Below, one piece after another: positions 33,199-42,290 of a stretch of 42,799 nucleotides of DNA (its first letter is position 1; each line of letters begins with the position of its first letter). Source of the DNA: JAHBNG01 sp039028975 (GTDB taxonomy: Bacteria > Chloroflexota > Anaerolineae > Caldilineales > Caldilineaceae); NCBI GenBank assembly GCA_039028975.1, contig JBCCHB010000143.1, positions 1-42,799 of the forward strand, in the 5' to 3' direction. The notes beneath the pieces were generated by a model, which had not been told where the DNA came from, did not search any database, and saw only the letters and a program-made list of their open reading frames with translations. Position numbers and translations under genes: made by a program.

Positions 33199-34872
33199 AT
33201 GAAGCGAGTTGGTATTCTTCTACAGTCCACGAATTGTAGTAAGCAACTTTATGAAACAGTTCATGAATTATATGAATGCAATCAAGTTGAAATTTTCTAT
33301 TTGGTGAATTGCCAAACTCCATCACAACAGGGGTTATGGGAGAAGATCAAAGCACGTATCGGAACTGTAAGGCCGAATCAAATTTTAGACAAAATCCTAT
33401 TCAAGAGCATAATAGCCGCAGAAAACAGAATAATGTCCAGGTTATCGAAATCGGTGAGAGAGCAAAATGGGCTTTTTAATCTAGACAATTTTGAAGGTGT
33501 CAAAAGGATTTCGCTAAAACCAATTTTTTCACCGTCTGGTATTGTCGTACGCTATTCAGATGAGGATATTGACAAAATCAGGGAACTCAACCTGGATATT
33601 ATCATCCGAGGCAATGCACAGAGGATATTAAAGGGTAAGATACTTAACGCGGCACAGGAAGGAATTATATCCTTCCATCATGGGGACAATCGCTGGAATC
33701 GTGGCGGGCCACTCGGGTTTTGGGAAGTCTACCTACGCAAGGACTATACCGGTTATACTATTCAGATCTTGACGGAAGAGCTTGACGGTGGTTCGGTGAT
33801 CTTTCGGGGCAATGTCGCCACGAAACCAACCTACGCGGAAAACGTTGTCGAACTTCTTAACTCAAGTAATCCGCATCTAGCGCGGCTAATAGTGCAATAT
33901 GCCCAAACCGGGCGTCTTCCTGAACCAGAAGTACAAGTTCCGTATGGTGCATCCCTGCTGATGACTCCTACGTCGCTACAATCAATTGCATATTTGCTAA
34001 AGACGTTATCCATATTTTTATCGCTATTCGTGAATAAATTACTTCTCCGTAAACGCTTGAGATGGAATGTAGCATTTGTCAAATCAGCCTGGCGTTATGC
34101 CATTCTACGCAAAGGCATTGTCATCCAAAATCCGCCTGGAAGATTCTTGGCAGATCCCTTTGTCATTAGGAAAGATGAAAGGACAATTTGTTACGTCGAG
34201 GATTATTATTATGCCTCCAAGAGGGCTTGTGTGACGGCCGTTGAAATTTTTGAAAACAATAAATATCGAATACTAGGTCCGGTTATTCAAGAGCCTTTTC
34301 ACTTATCTTTCCCATATCTCTTTGAATATGATGATGATCTCTATATGGTTCCGGAATCGCTCGACTCGAATTCAGTACGGCTCTATAAGTGTCTAGAGTT
34401 TCCTTCAAAGTGGTTATATGTGAAAGATATCATGAGCGAGGTGAGAGTCGTAGACACTATGATCTTTAAGGACGATAATCGATGGTGGTTGTTGTGCAAC
34501 AAGGCGTTGGCGGAGGATGATAAGTGCGGAGTGATGTTGATGGCTTACTACAGCGATGATCCATTAACAGACAATTGGCATGCCCACCAGCTAAATCCGT
34601 TGATCGTTGATGATGAAATCGCTAGAAATGGCGGGATACTCGAAGTAACTAGCAGCCACCCGGTCAGAGTGCGGCAAAAACAGGGGTTCAATTTATATGG
34701 GAAGGGCATGAGCATGGCCAGTATTACAGAGCTGAGTCCATCGTCCTACGCTGAGACCGAAATCGCCCAAATTTATCCCCATTTCTTCAAGGCCATTAGC
34801 GGGTGCCACCATATGCACAGTGATGGCCAGTATACCGTCTACGACTACGTCAAGCTGGAGCGTATTACATAG
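33199..34872 (+). CDS. Formyltransferase-like / GINT1-type glycosyltransferase fusion
   Basis: This 557-residue two-domain protein begins with an N-terminal half (~1-235) that resembles methionyl-tRNA/sugar-amine formyltransferases: a Rossmann start MKRVGILL, then SFHHGDNRWNRGGPLGFWEV (the catalytic block, with Ser in place of the usual Asn of N-x-H) and ELDGGSVIFRG (catalytic Asp). The C-terminal half (~305-557) resembles the N-terminal domain of plant glucosamine inositolphosphorylceramide transferase: RFLADPFVIRKDERTICYVEDY, FPYLFEYDDDLYMVPES and HQLNPLIVDDEIARNGG. It may modify or add an amino sugar. GTG at 33193 is an alternative start. It ends the polysaccharide gene string. Confidence 0.82.
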   Translation: MKRVGILLQSTNCSKQLYETVHELYECNQVEIFYLVNCQTPSQQGLWEKIKARIGTVRPNQILDKILFKSIIAAENRIMSRLSKSVREQNGLFNLDNFEGVKRISLKPIFSPSGIVVRYSDEDIDKIRELNLDIIIRGNAQRILKGKILNAAQEGIISFHHGDNRWNRGGPLGFWEVYLRKDYTGYTIQILTEELDGGSVIFRGNVATKPTYAENVVELLNSSNPHLARLIVQYAQTGRLPEPEVQVPYGASLLMTPTSLQSIAYLLKTLSIFLSLFVNKLLLRKRLRWNVAFVKSAWRYAILRKGIVIQNPPGRFLADPFVIRKDERTICYVEDYYYASKRACVTAVEIFENNKYRILGPVIQEPFHLSFPYLFEYDDDLYMVPESLDSNSVRLYKCLEFPSKWLYVKDIMSEVRVVDTMIFKDDNRWWLLCNKALAEDDKCGVMLMAYYSDDPLTDNWHAHQLNPLIVDDEIARNGGILEVTSSHPVRVRQKQGFNLYGKGMSMASITELSPSSYAETEIAQIYPHFFKAISGCHHMHSDGQYTVYDYVKLERIT

Positions 34873-34997
34873 GAAGCCATAGCCTATTCGTTCATCCACG
34901 AAATATAATCGAGGCAGCGCCAACTCAGTCGCTATCGCAGCTACCGAATTTGTTAACGTGCTGCACCAATCCTCGCAAGTGCTCAAATTCAACTTAT

Positions 34998-35297
34998 TAT
35001 ACTTCGCCAGAAAAATTTTCGACCTGTGCAGTTAAAGAATTGACATAATACCTGCTCGTGATAGGTTTTGACAGTCCAATGGTACACTTTTTGGGTAGAT
35101 TTAGCCCCAAAAACGGGAAAGGTCACCCAAAGTTAAGCAAAATGTGGTTCAGAACCGCCTGCCCTGACAATAAACACGCTTCCGACTGGAATTTTTAGGT
35201 TTTGAACCACACAGGTCGAAAATTTTGGCCCGGCTTTGACGCACTTCAGCGTGGGAAATCCCGAAAAGAGAGGACAAATTTTATCTGGCCATCTATA
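34998..35297 (+). repeat. MITE family 1, copy E, interrupted
   Basis: The left end TATACTTCGCCAGAAAA (34998) and right end TTTATCTGGCCATCTATA (to 35297) are family 1. The 300-bp length is explained by an inserted element at 35012-35226; without it about 85 bp of family 1 sequence remain, including GAGAGGACAAATTTT near the right end. It lies 125 bp downstream of the last polysaccharide gene. Confidence 0.83.
35012..35226. repeat. 215-bp inverted-repeat element nested in MITE copy E
   Basis: Perfect 17-bp terminal inverted repeats, AAAATTTTCGACCTGTG (35012-35028) and CACAGGTCGAAAATTTT (35210-35226), bound this insert. A second inner pair, GTGGTTCAGAACC and GGTTTTGAACCAC (about 35143 and 35198), lies near its right end. 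It has no ORF. Its terminal repeats differ from families 1-3, so it is a fourth type. Confidence 0.82.
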
Positions 35298-36045
35298 CAG
35301 AAAAAATCGACGCGTTCTGCCCTATCTCCTCTACTGCGAACCGCTCCTATCTGCAGGGTTCAGCCATTTGCATTAACTAATCTTCTCAACTGCGAACATC
35401 CTATAGATTCGAAGAGCAGCAATATTGCGCAACTCATGGCCTAAGCTAGGCTGACAGACCTGCTTATCTTTATCAGCTATCTACCACGATCTTTTTCAGA
35501 CATAGAGTATGCGAATATGTCTACGTTTCCGCGCTCGGAAAAAACTGATATAGACTGAGGCTATCCACATGGTTCCCTGCAATCAGTGGCCATTACACCA
35601 TAACCTTTTTCGCTCTCTCAACTATACGCTTATCTCTTGGTTGCATTTCTGTTTAGAAATATATAGTGAAATTATTGCATCATATATGCGCACGACTTTG
35701 GGAACTATGAGCGTACAAGAATTAATGAGATTCGACATATCTGCGTACTCATTTCATTTGCAATCTGTATAGATTTTTGAGACTCCCGTGGCGCTTTCGG
35801 TTGGTTCGAGTAATGTAACAATTGCACCTACCGTTGTATACTTACATCTACTTTCTTGAAAGAATATGGATTGGCCATTCCACGAACTAATTCGCATATT
35901 GGTTCCCTCATCGCAGTCAGAGAAGTTCCACATCATAACTATAACCATATGTATATAAAGCTCGGAACCTTAATTTTTGCTTTAGATATTGCGTGTCGTG
36001 CTTGCGTTGAACATTCTAGCTGGCATAGAATCAGCACATAGTACC

Positions 36046-36131
36046 TATACTGCGGTCGCTTTCAAAACCGGAGTTTGGTCTCTCCGGTAGACCCTATGGA
36101 AAACTCCGGTTTTGAAACGGAGCTGAGTATA
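36046..36131 (+). repeat. MITE family 2 copy with strong hairpin
   Basis: This 86-bp element runs from TATACTGCGGTCGCTTTCAA to TTGAAACGGAGCTGAGTATA. Inside, TCAAAACCGGAGTTT (36062-36076) pairs perfectly with AAACTCCGGTTTTGA (36101-36115) around a 24-base loop that itself contains CTCCGG. It is 62 bp upstream of the DUF1800 start and will be in its leader if transcription begins upstream. Confidence 0.87.
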
Positions 36132-36193
36132 GTTGAGATTGTGTAGACGCAGTTTCGCTTAATGAAGCGACGACGCGCTAAAGGAGATTTAAT

Positions 36194-39100
36194 ATGAAGA
36201 GTCATTTGCGGCAACGCAGATGGATGTATCTCTTTCCAATACTATCTGTTATTGCCTTTGCGCTATCTCATCAACCGCTGCTAGCGCAAAATGGAGCGCC
36301 AGTTATATATTTGCCATTTATTTCGGCAACTGGTGCTTCTGAAACTCAGTCACTTACGTTGAGTAACCCAGGGCCTCAAAATACCTCAGTAGGTCAAGCT
36401 GTCTATTTGGCTGTTGGACTTGACAACCCACAGCAAGAAGCAATGATATTCTCCGCTACGGGTCTACCCGAGGGCCTAATATTAGACCCCTATACAGGTG
36501 CAATATTCGGCACAGCTACCGTACCTGGGTCATACACAGCATTCGTCACGGTGCGCACAGCCAGCGGCGCTGTTGCGACAGTTGACTTTAATTGGACCGT
36601 TGATAACGCCGAAAATCAGCCTCCACTTATACAGAGACCTAACTCACAGACCGACTTGATCAATAGTCCAGTCACCTACCAGTTGGTTGCCCAAGATCCA
36701 GAAGAAGATCGTCTTACGTATTCGGCGGCTGGCCTACCCGACGGCCTTACTATCGATGGGGCAACCGGACAAATTTCGGGAGCGCCAATCGCAGTTGGCA
36801 CATCGACTGTCACTATAATCGTTACAGATAGCAACGGTAATTCATTTACCATTACCTTTGATTGGAGCATTACCACACCAGATAATAACGCTCCTGCTAT
36901 TATCTCACCGGGCGATCAAGCCAGCAGGGTGGGAGATTCGGTCAACCTAACGATTTCGGCACTTGATGCAGATGACGATATTGTAACCTACGCAGCAGCT
37001 AACCTGCCGGTAGGGTTGCAGATCCACCCCAATACAGGACAAATTTCGGGAACCATATCGGTTGGTGGTAGCTATGTTGTCTATATCATCGCTGATGATG
37101 GACAAGGTGGCACAGACACGGAGGCAATTCTCTGGCAGGTAAGCCAGTTGAATAACAACGCACCAACTGTTATCAGTCCAGGCGATCAAGTAACCGCCGA
37201 AGGTGAAGTAGTCAACATCATGATTACCGCCAGCGATCCTGATGAAGATACGATTTCCTTCACTGCGAATGGTCTACCTAGTGGTCTTGCCATTGATCCA
37301 AATAGTGGTGCGATAACTGGAATTGTGAACCAAGCTGGGAACTACACTGTAAGCGTCTCGGTGGATGATGGAAGTGAGGGAACGGACTCAGTCACCTTTA
37401 ACTGGCGTGTAACTCAGGTCATGGATATCAACCAGCCACCAGTATTACTTGAACCAAGCGCTCAGCAGGATCGCGTGAATCTACCACTAACCTTAACCAT
37501 ACATGCATCGGACCCAGATGGAGATACCTTACGTTTTTCCGCCTCTGGGTTACCTGATGGATTAATGATTGATTCGTCAACAGGGATAATCGCCGGAACA
37601 CCAGGAGTCACAGGCAGCTTTACACCGACCATTACAGTGGAAGATGGTATCAGCGGCAACGATTCCTCCACTTTTACGTGGGTTATCCTGCCTCCCAACA
37701 ACGCAATGCCTACTATCGACAATCCTGGTGACCAATCAACTCAAGTCGGTGAGGCAGTCAGCCTGCTCATTTCTGCAACCGATCCAGATAACGACCCAAT
37801 CCAGCTATCGGTCGAAAATCTGCCGCCAGGTCTTCTATTTGATGCATCGACCCAAACCATCGCCGGTAATGTAACAAACATCGGCAGTTACAATGTGAAA
37901 GTTGTGGCTGATGATGGTAATGGTGGATCAGGCTCTGCAACTTTCACATGGACCGTTACAGCGGTTGCGCCCCCACCAATAGCAACGATAGGTATTACCA
38001 AAATCTCTGCCAATGGTTCAGCCTTTGAGTCCAATGGTCGCCGCGTCATGTTCAGGGTAGATCGCTCCGATACCACTAAGGAGATGATCGTGAATATTAA
38101 CGTTATGCCTAGTGAGGATCTAGCGGTTGCGTCCGCATCCCAAGGTGACTTCATCATTCGCGATGAGGACGAAAACGTGATCGACAGTACCCTTAATTTT
38201 TCATTAGGCCAGAAGGCCATTTCGATCACCGTCGAGGCGGTCCCAGATGAACTTGTTGAGGTGCCGGAGGTGGCGTTTCTAGCTATTGAATCCGGTGAGG
38301 GTTATGTCGTGGATGAAGCGATTCAGCGAGCGCGGTTTGTGGTTCGCGACGATGTGCGCATGCTTACGGAAGAAAGCCGCCTCTTTGTGGCTAAGTTTGG
38401 CCCTGAAAATGGTGCAGAGACCACTGCATCGGGCATAGCGACGGTTCGCCTTGCCGACGATAATAGCTACGGGAACTTAAGTCTCTTCTTTAGCGGCTTG
38501 ACCAGCGAGGAGACAGCTTCTCATATCCACATCGACAACAGTAGCACCTCGGGGCCAATCGCATTTAGCATCCCGCTTGGACAGGTTGTAGATGAACAAT
38601 GGCCGGTGATCGCGGCCCATCATCTACGAACCAACCAGGCCATGCTTGATCAGCTTTTAGCAGGTAAGTTGTATGTCAACGTCCACAGCACCAACTATCC
38701 ATCTGGCGAAATTCGTGGCAACCTACTTCCAGCTGAGGGCGCTGTTGCCATGCAGCCGGTTCCTGCCCCTTCCCCAATCGAGGAGCTAACGGGTTTCGAT
38801 CTCGATCGAGACATTGCCCGATTCTTGACCCAGGCCACCTTTGGACCAACACCTGAAAGCTTTTCCGATTTGAAAGCCCGTGTGGCAGCCAAAAATGGCG
38901 ACCGCATCGCCGCTTATTCCGAATGGATTGATGAACAGCAGACCATTGACTCACCATCTCTGCTTGAGTTCTACCAAGCATTCAACCCACTTTACCGCCA
39001 GGGAGTCTCAGCCAACCTTGGGAATCGCAGCTTTGGCGTCACAGAAGGTTGGTTCGCGGCATCAACGTATAGCAAGGCCCAATTACGTGAGCGAGTTGGC

Positions 39101-40720
39101 TTTGCCTTGAGCGAAATTTTCGTTATATCGCTTAAGGATGGTAAGGTGCGTAACGCACCCCAGGGGCCTGCGAGCTACTATGATGTGTTACGCCAACATG
39201 CATTTGGCTCATACGAAAATATTCTTCGTGATGTATCGCTCCATCCATCCATGGGTACCTATCTCTCACATCTGAAAAATCAAGCCGAACGCAAGAACCG
39301 GGCAGGTGAGGTTATTGTTTCGCCTGATGAGAATTACGCACGCGAAATTATGCAACTATTTTCCATCGGCCTGTTGCAGCTGCACCCAGATGGAACCTTA
39401 AAGCTGAACCAGGATCTGGACGCCCAACGAACCTACGACCAAACTGACATCACTGAGTTATCGCGGGTCTTTACAGGTTGGGGATTGAGCAAACGCAATC
39501 CTAACGACGGCAGAACAAAAGCCATCGTAGAGAATACCTCTTTCCACTTTTTTGGTCATGACCGTAATAAGGCCACCTATCAACCAGGCTTTACCCATCC
39601 GATGAAGATGTTTGAAGACAACGGGCAACGGCCAAATTCTGCAGGGTACAGACGTTATCATGACAATGGTGCGAAACGAGTATTAGGTATCGACATTCCT
39701 GCTGGGCTTTCCGGTGAAGAAGATTTTGAAAGAGCACTGGACATTCTCGTGGAACATCCGAACACAGCCCCCTTTATTGTCAGACGGTTGATTCAGCGAC
39801 TGGTGGTCTCTAATCCTTCTAGAGGTTATATCTACCGTGTGGCTACTGTGTTTTCTGAAACAGATGGAAATCTGGGCGCAGTTGTTAAAGCTATCCTGCT
39901 CGATCCTGAGGCACGAAATCTAGCTGACCACAATCGCGTCGGTCACGGAAAGAAGAAAGAGCCACTGGTCCACTTTGTCGCGATGCTTCGGCTTTTGAAC
40001 GCAAAATCCGAACAGGCAGCTCGATATCCATTCTCATCGCTCACCAACAACGGTCTTTCTAACGCTGAGCTACGTAGATATGAAGCAGACGTTAACCTAT
40101 TAGCCATCGACTGGGGCCGAATGGGTAACGATGAAAGTACGTTGTCCTTCTTTCAAGGGCCACTAAATGCACCAACAGTATTTAACTGGTTTTTACCCGA
40201 TTATGCGCCACCTGGTGCGATTTCAGGTGCTGGACTCGTTGCACCGGAGCTACAGCTAATCACTGAGAATCAAGTTGTGCGTTACTACAACTTCTTCTAC
40301 CGGCTGTTGATCCTACAAAACCTAGAGATAGGACGTATCCGACGCGCCGACGGCTTCGTCAAAACAGAGTACGATATCCCCCCATTCCTTAACAATGCAT
40401 ACATGGATATTATGGATAGCAACGGGGATGGCTCGATTACAAGGGCAGATGCCGCCTTTACCAAAGCTACGGCCGCATCGGACGCAAGTTTGGCTCTGGT
40501 CAATACGTTGGACCTCTATCTATGTAGTGGCCGTTTACAGAGCGAGACTGCTCTTTCAGAAGAAGCTGACCCACGGATCATCATCGCAAAAGGCGTCTAC
40601 GACGGGCTTCGGGCCTTGGACAACACGACAGTCGCAAACGCGCGTGAGGCTCGAGAAGAACGAATTAAAGAAGCGCTCTTTCTGGTCAGTACTGCACCAG
40701 AATGTTTAATGGAGAGATAA
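36194..40720 (+). CDS. Secreted DUF1800 protein with Ig-like, Calx-beta-like and CHRD domains
   Basis: This 1508-residue exported protein has a signal peptide (1-31, ending LLAQ) followed by IYLPFISATG, then six ~90-residue putative Ig (He_PIG) repeats (~50-592). Each repeat carries the block 'GLPxGLxIDxxTGxIxG'. A Calx-beta-like domain (~593-722), a CHRD domain (~728-850: HIHIDNSSTSGPIAF, NVHSTNYPSGEIRGNLLP) and a full DUF1800 domain (~865-1505: RFLTQATFGPTPESF, RERVGFALSEIF, ENYAREIMQLFSIGL) follow. An EF-hand-like loop, DSNGDGSITRADAAF (~1408-1422), is embedded in DUF1800. A DUF1501 gene starts 4 bp after the stop. The pair is common in Planctomycetota and Chloroflexota, but its activity is not established to my knowledge. 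Confidence 0.9.
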   Translation: MKSHLRQRRWMYLFPILSVIAFALSHQPLLAQNGAPVIYLPFISATGASETQSLTLSNPGPQNTSVGQAVYLAVGLDNPQQEAMIFSATGLPEGLILDPYTGAIFGTATVPGSYTAFVTVRTASGAVATVDFNWTVDNAENQPPLIQRPNSQTDLINSPVTYQLVAQDPEEDRLTYSAAGLPDGLTIDGATGQISGAPIAVGTSTVTIIVTDSNGNSFTITFDWSITTPDNNAPAIISPGDQASRVGDSVNLTISALDADDDIVTYAAANLPVGLQIHPNTGQISGTISVGGSYVVYIIADDGQGGTDTEAILWQVSQLNNNAPTVISPGDQVTAEGEVVNIMITASDPDEDTISFTANGLPSGLAIDPNSGAITGIVNQAGNYTVSVSVDDGSEGTDSVTFNWRVTQVMDINQPPVLLEPSAQQDRVNLPLTLTIHASDPDGDTLRFSASGLPDGLMIDSSTGIIAGTPGVTGSFTPTITVEDGISGNDSSTFTWVILPPNNAMPTIDNPGDQSTQVGEAVSLLISATDPDNDPIQLSVENLPPGLLFDASTQTIAGNVTNIGSYNVKVVADDGNGGSGSATFTWTVTAVAPPPIATIGITKISANGSAFESNGRRVMFRVDRSDTTKEMIVNINVMPSEDLAVASASQGDFIIRDEDENVIDSTLNFSLGQKAISITVEAVPDELVEVPEVAFLAIESGEGYVVDEAIQRARFVVRDDVRMLTEESRLFVAKFGPENGAETTASGIATVRLADDNSYGNLSLFFSGLTSEETASHIHIDNSSTSGPIAFSIPLGQVVDEQWPVIAAHHLRTNQAMLDQLLAGKLYVNVHSTNYPSGEIRGNLLPAEGAVAMQPVPAPSPIEELTGFDLDRDIARFLTQATFGPTPESFSDLKARVAAKNGDRIAAYSEWIDEQQTIDSPSLLEFYQAFNPLYRQGVSANLGNRSFGVTEGWFAASTYSKAQLRERVGFALSEIFVISLKDGKVRNAPQGPASYYDVLRQHAFGSYENILRDVSLHPSMGTYLSHLKNQAERKNRAGEVIVSPDENYAREIMQLFSIGLLQLHPDGTLKLNQDLDAQRTYDQTDITELSRVFTGWGLSKRNPNDGRTKAIVENTSFHFFGHDRNKATYQPGFTHPMKMFEDNGQRPNSAGYRRYHDNGAKRVLGIDIPAGLSGEEDFERALDILVEHPNTAPFIVRRLIQRLVVSNPSRGYIYRVATVFSETDGNLGAVVKAILLDPEARNLADHNRVGHGKKKEPLVHFVAMLRLLNAKSEQAARYPFSSLTNNGLSNAELRRYEADVNLLAIDWGRMGNDESTLSFFQGPLNAPTVFNWFLPDYAPPGAISGAGLVAPELQLITENQVVRYYNFFYRLLILQNLEIGRIRRADGFVKTEYDIPPFLNNAYMDIMDSNGDGSITRADAAFTKATAASDASLALVNTLDLYLCSGRLQSETALSEEADPRIIIAKGVYDGLRALDNTTVANAREAREERIKEALFLVSTAPECLMER

Positions 40721-40724
40721 CCTT

Positions 40725-42290
40725 ATGACACAAGATATGCATACCCTCAATCGACGTGCCTTTATTCGTCAGTCGGCCTGTGCAGCTTTGGGCGCGACGG
40801 CAATGGTGAATACATTGTCCTACTTACATCTTACGAATGCTGCCCTTGCCCAGAGCAGCCCAACCAGTGACTATAAGGCATTAGTCTGTCTCTTTCTAGC
40901 TGGTGGTAACGATTCTAACAACCTACTGATTCCTGGTGGTACCCCAGCCAACAACCCTGTCCGCGCTCACTATGTAAACGGACGCGGGATGCTGGCCATT
41001 AATGATCTGTCGCAGACGCTGACGGTACCGTCTACGACAGGCATTTTTGGGCAATATTACCCGGGCGTTAACTCTCCGCTATCCGTTCACCCTAACGCAG
41101 GCCAAATTGCCGAGCTATTCAACTCAGGTGACTTAGCCTTTGTTTGCAACGTAGGTTCACTTGCCGAGCCGATTCCCAACCGCCAAGCCTTTCTAAACAA
41201 GCTGGTTGACTTGCCCAGTGATCTTTACTCCCATTCTGATCAGCAGATGCAGTGGCAGACTTCCTTAGCTGACTCTAATGCCCAAAGTGGCTGGGGTGGA
41301 CGCATAGCGGATATGCTGCATGAGGCATACAACGCTGAACAGTCCAAAGTCTCCATGTCGATTTCATTAGCGGGAATCAATACCTGGCAGCGCGGTACTT
41401 TGGCCGAAACCTTACCTTATACGATAGGCACAAATGGGGCAGAAGCATTAATTGGCTACGGTCCTAAGAATGCTCCCTATCGGGATGCATACCATACTGG
41501 AGCATCCTTTACCGAGCCGAATTACAAAAATAACAGACAGGGTACCCGATTGCGGACATTAGAAACGCTGCTTCGTTTGACACGCAGCAACCTGTTGGAG
41601 GATACCTACGTAAACGTGGCTAGCAATGCCCGAACGGCTGAAGAGACCATCGGCGCGGCAACGTCGGCTGCCCAGGCTACAGGCATCAACTTTAACCAGC
41701 ACTTTCAATCGGCGAATAGTCAGTTAGGTCGAAAGCTCAAGATGGTAGCCCAACTAATAGCCGGTCGCTCAGCTTTGGGCAACAGCCGTCAGATATTCTT
41801 CGTGAGCGTGGACGGATATGATATCCATAGAGAACACTTGAGCGCCCATGCGGCCTTGATGAACGAGTTATCGAATGGTATGATGGCCTTTCGCAACACA
41901 CTGAAAGCCATGGGTGACTGGGACAAAGTGCTCACCTTTACGGCATCCGACTTCAACCGTACCTTTACTCCCAACGGCACCTCAGCCCAGGATGGCACCG
42001 ACCATGCATGGGGTGGCCACGCGATGGTGATGGGTGGTCCAGTAGTTGGTGGTGAGTTGTATGGCCACTTCCCTTCACTCAAGGTAGGAAATGGAGCAGG
42101 TTCATTGGACGCAGACAAATCCCGAGGCCGCTTCATCCCCTCGGTCTCTGTGGATCAGTATTCGGCCATTCTAGCCCGTTGGTTCGGTGTCGGTCCCAGC
42201 GAGATGGAGGAAATTTTCCCAAATCTCCATCGATTCGATGATCCGTTTACGTCATCCACTGCCAACATGCAGTTTATTCCAACAGCGTAG
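40725..42290 (+). CDS. DUF1501 family protein, Tat-exported
   Basis: This 521-residue protein has a twin-arginine signal (LNRRAFIRQSACAALGATAM, then a hydrophobic run to ALAQ at about residue 38). The mature part starts with YKALVCLFLAGGNDSNNLLIP, the DUF1501 hallmark; GYDIHREHLSAHAALMNELS and DGTDHAWGGHAMVMGGPV carry conserved His/Asp residues that resemble the alkaline-phosphatase/sulfatase superfamily metal site. It forms a two-gene operon with the DUF1800 protein. Use of Tat implies folding, probably with metal, before export. Confidence 0.92.
   Translation: MTQDMHTLNRRAFIRQSACAALGATAMVNTLSYLHLTNAALAQSSPTSDYKALVCLFLAGGNDSNNLLIPGGTPANNPVRAHYVNGRGMLAINDLSQTLTVPSTTGIFGQYYPGVNSPLSVHPNAGQIAELFNSGDLAFVCNVGSLAEPIPNRQAFLNKLVDLPSDLYSHSDQQMQWQTSLADSNAQSGWGGRIADMLHEAYNAEQSKVSMSISLAGINTWQRGTLAETLPYTIGTNGAEALIGYGPKNAPYRDAYHTGASFTEPNYKNNRQGTRLRTLETLLRLTRSNLLEDTYVNVASNARTAEETIGAATSAAQATGINFNQHFQSANSQLGRKLKMVAQLIAGRSALGNSRQIFFVSVDGYDIHREHLSAHAALMNELSNGMMAFRNTLKAMGDWDKVLTFTASDFNRTFTPNGTSAQDGTDHAWGGHAMVMGGPVVGGELYGHFPSLKVGNGAGSLDADKSRGRFIPSVSVDQYSAILARWFGVGPSEMEEIFPNLHRFDDPFTSSTANMQFIPTA

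Larger units (their letters stand above)
34873..36193. other. 1.3-kb gene-free region with MITEs
   Basis: Between the formyltransferase-like gene and the DUF1800 gene I see no credible coding region; short ORFs here lack ribosome sites and protein-like composition. The region holds the interrupted MITE copy E (34998-35297), a family 2 MITE (36046-36131) and about 750 bp of unassigned sequence, including a loose direct repeat of CTACTGCGAACCGCTCCTAT and CAACTGCGAACATCCTAT. AAGGAGATTTAAT (36180-36192) is the ribosome site of the DUF1800 gene. Confidence 0.6.
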
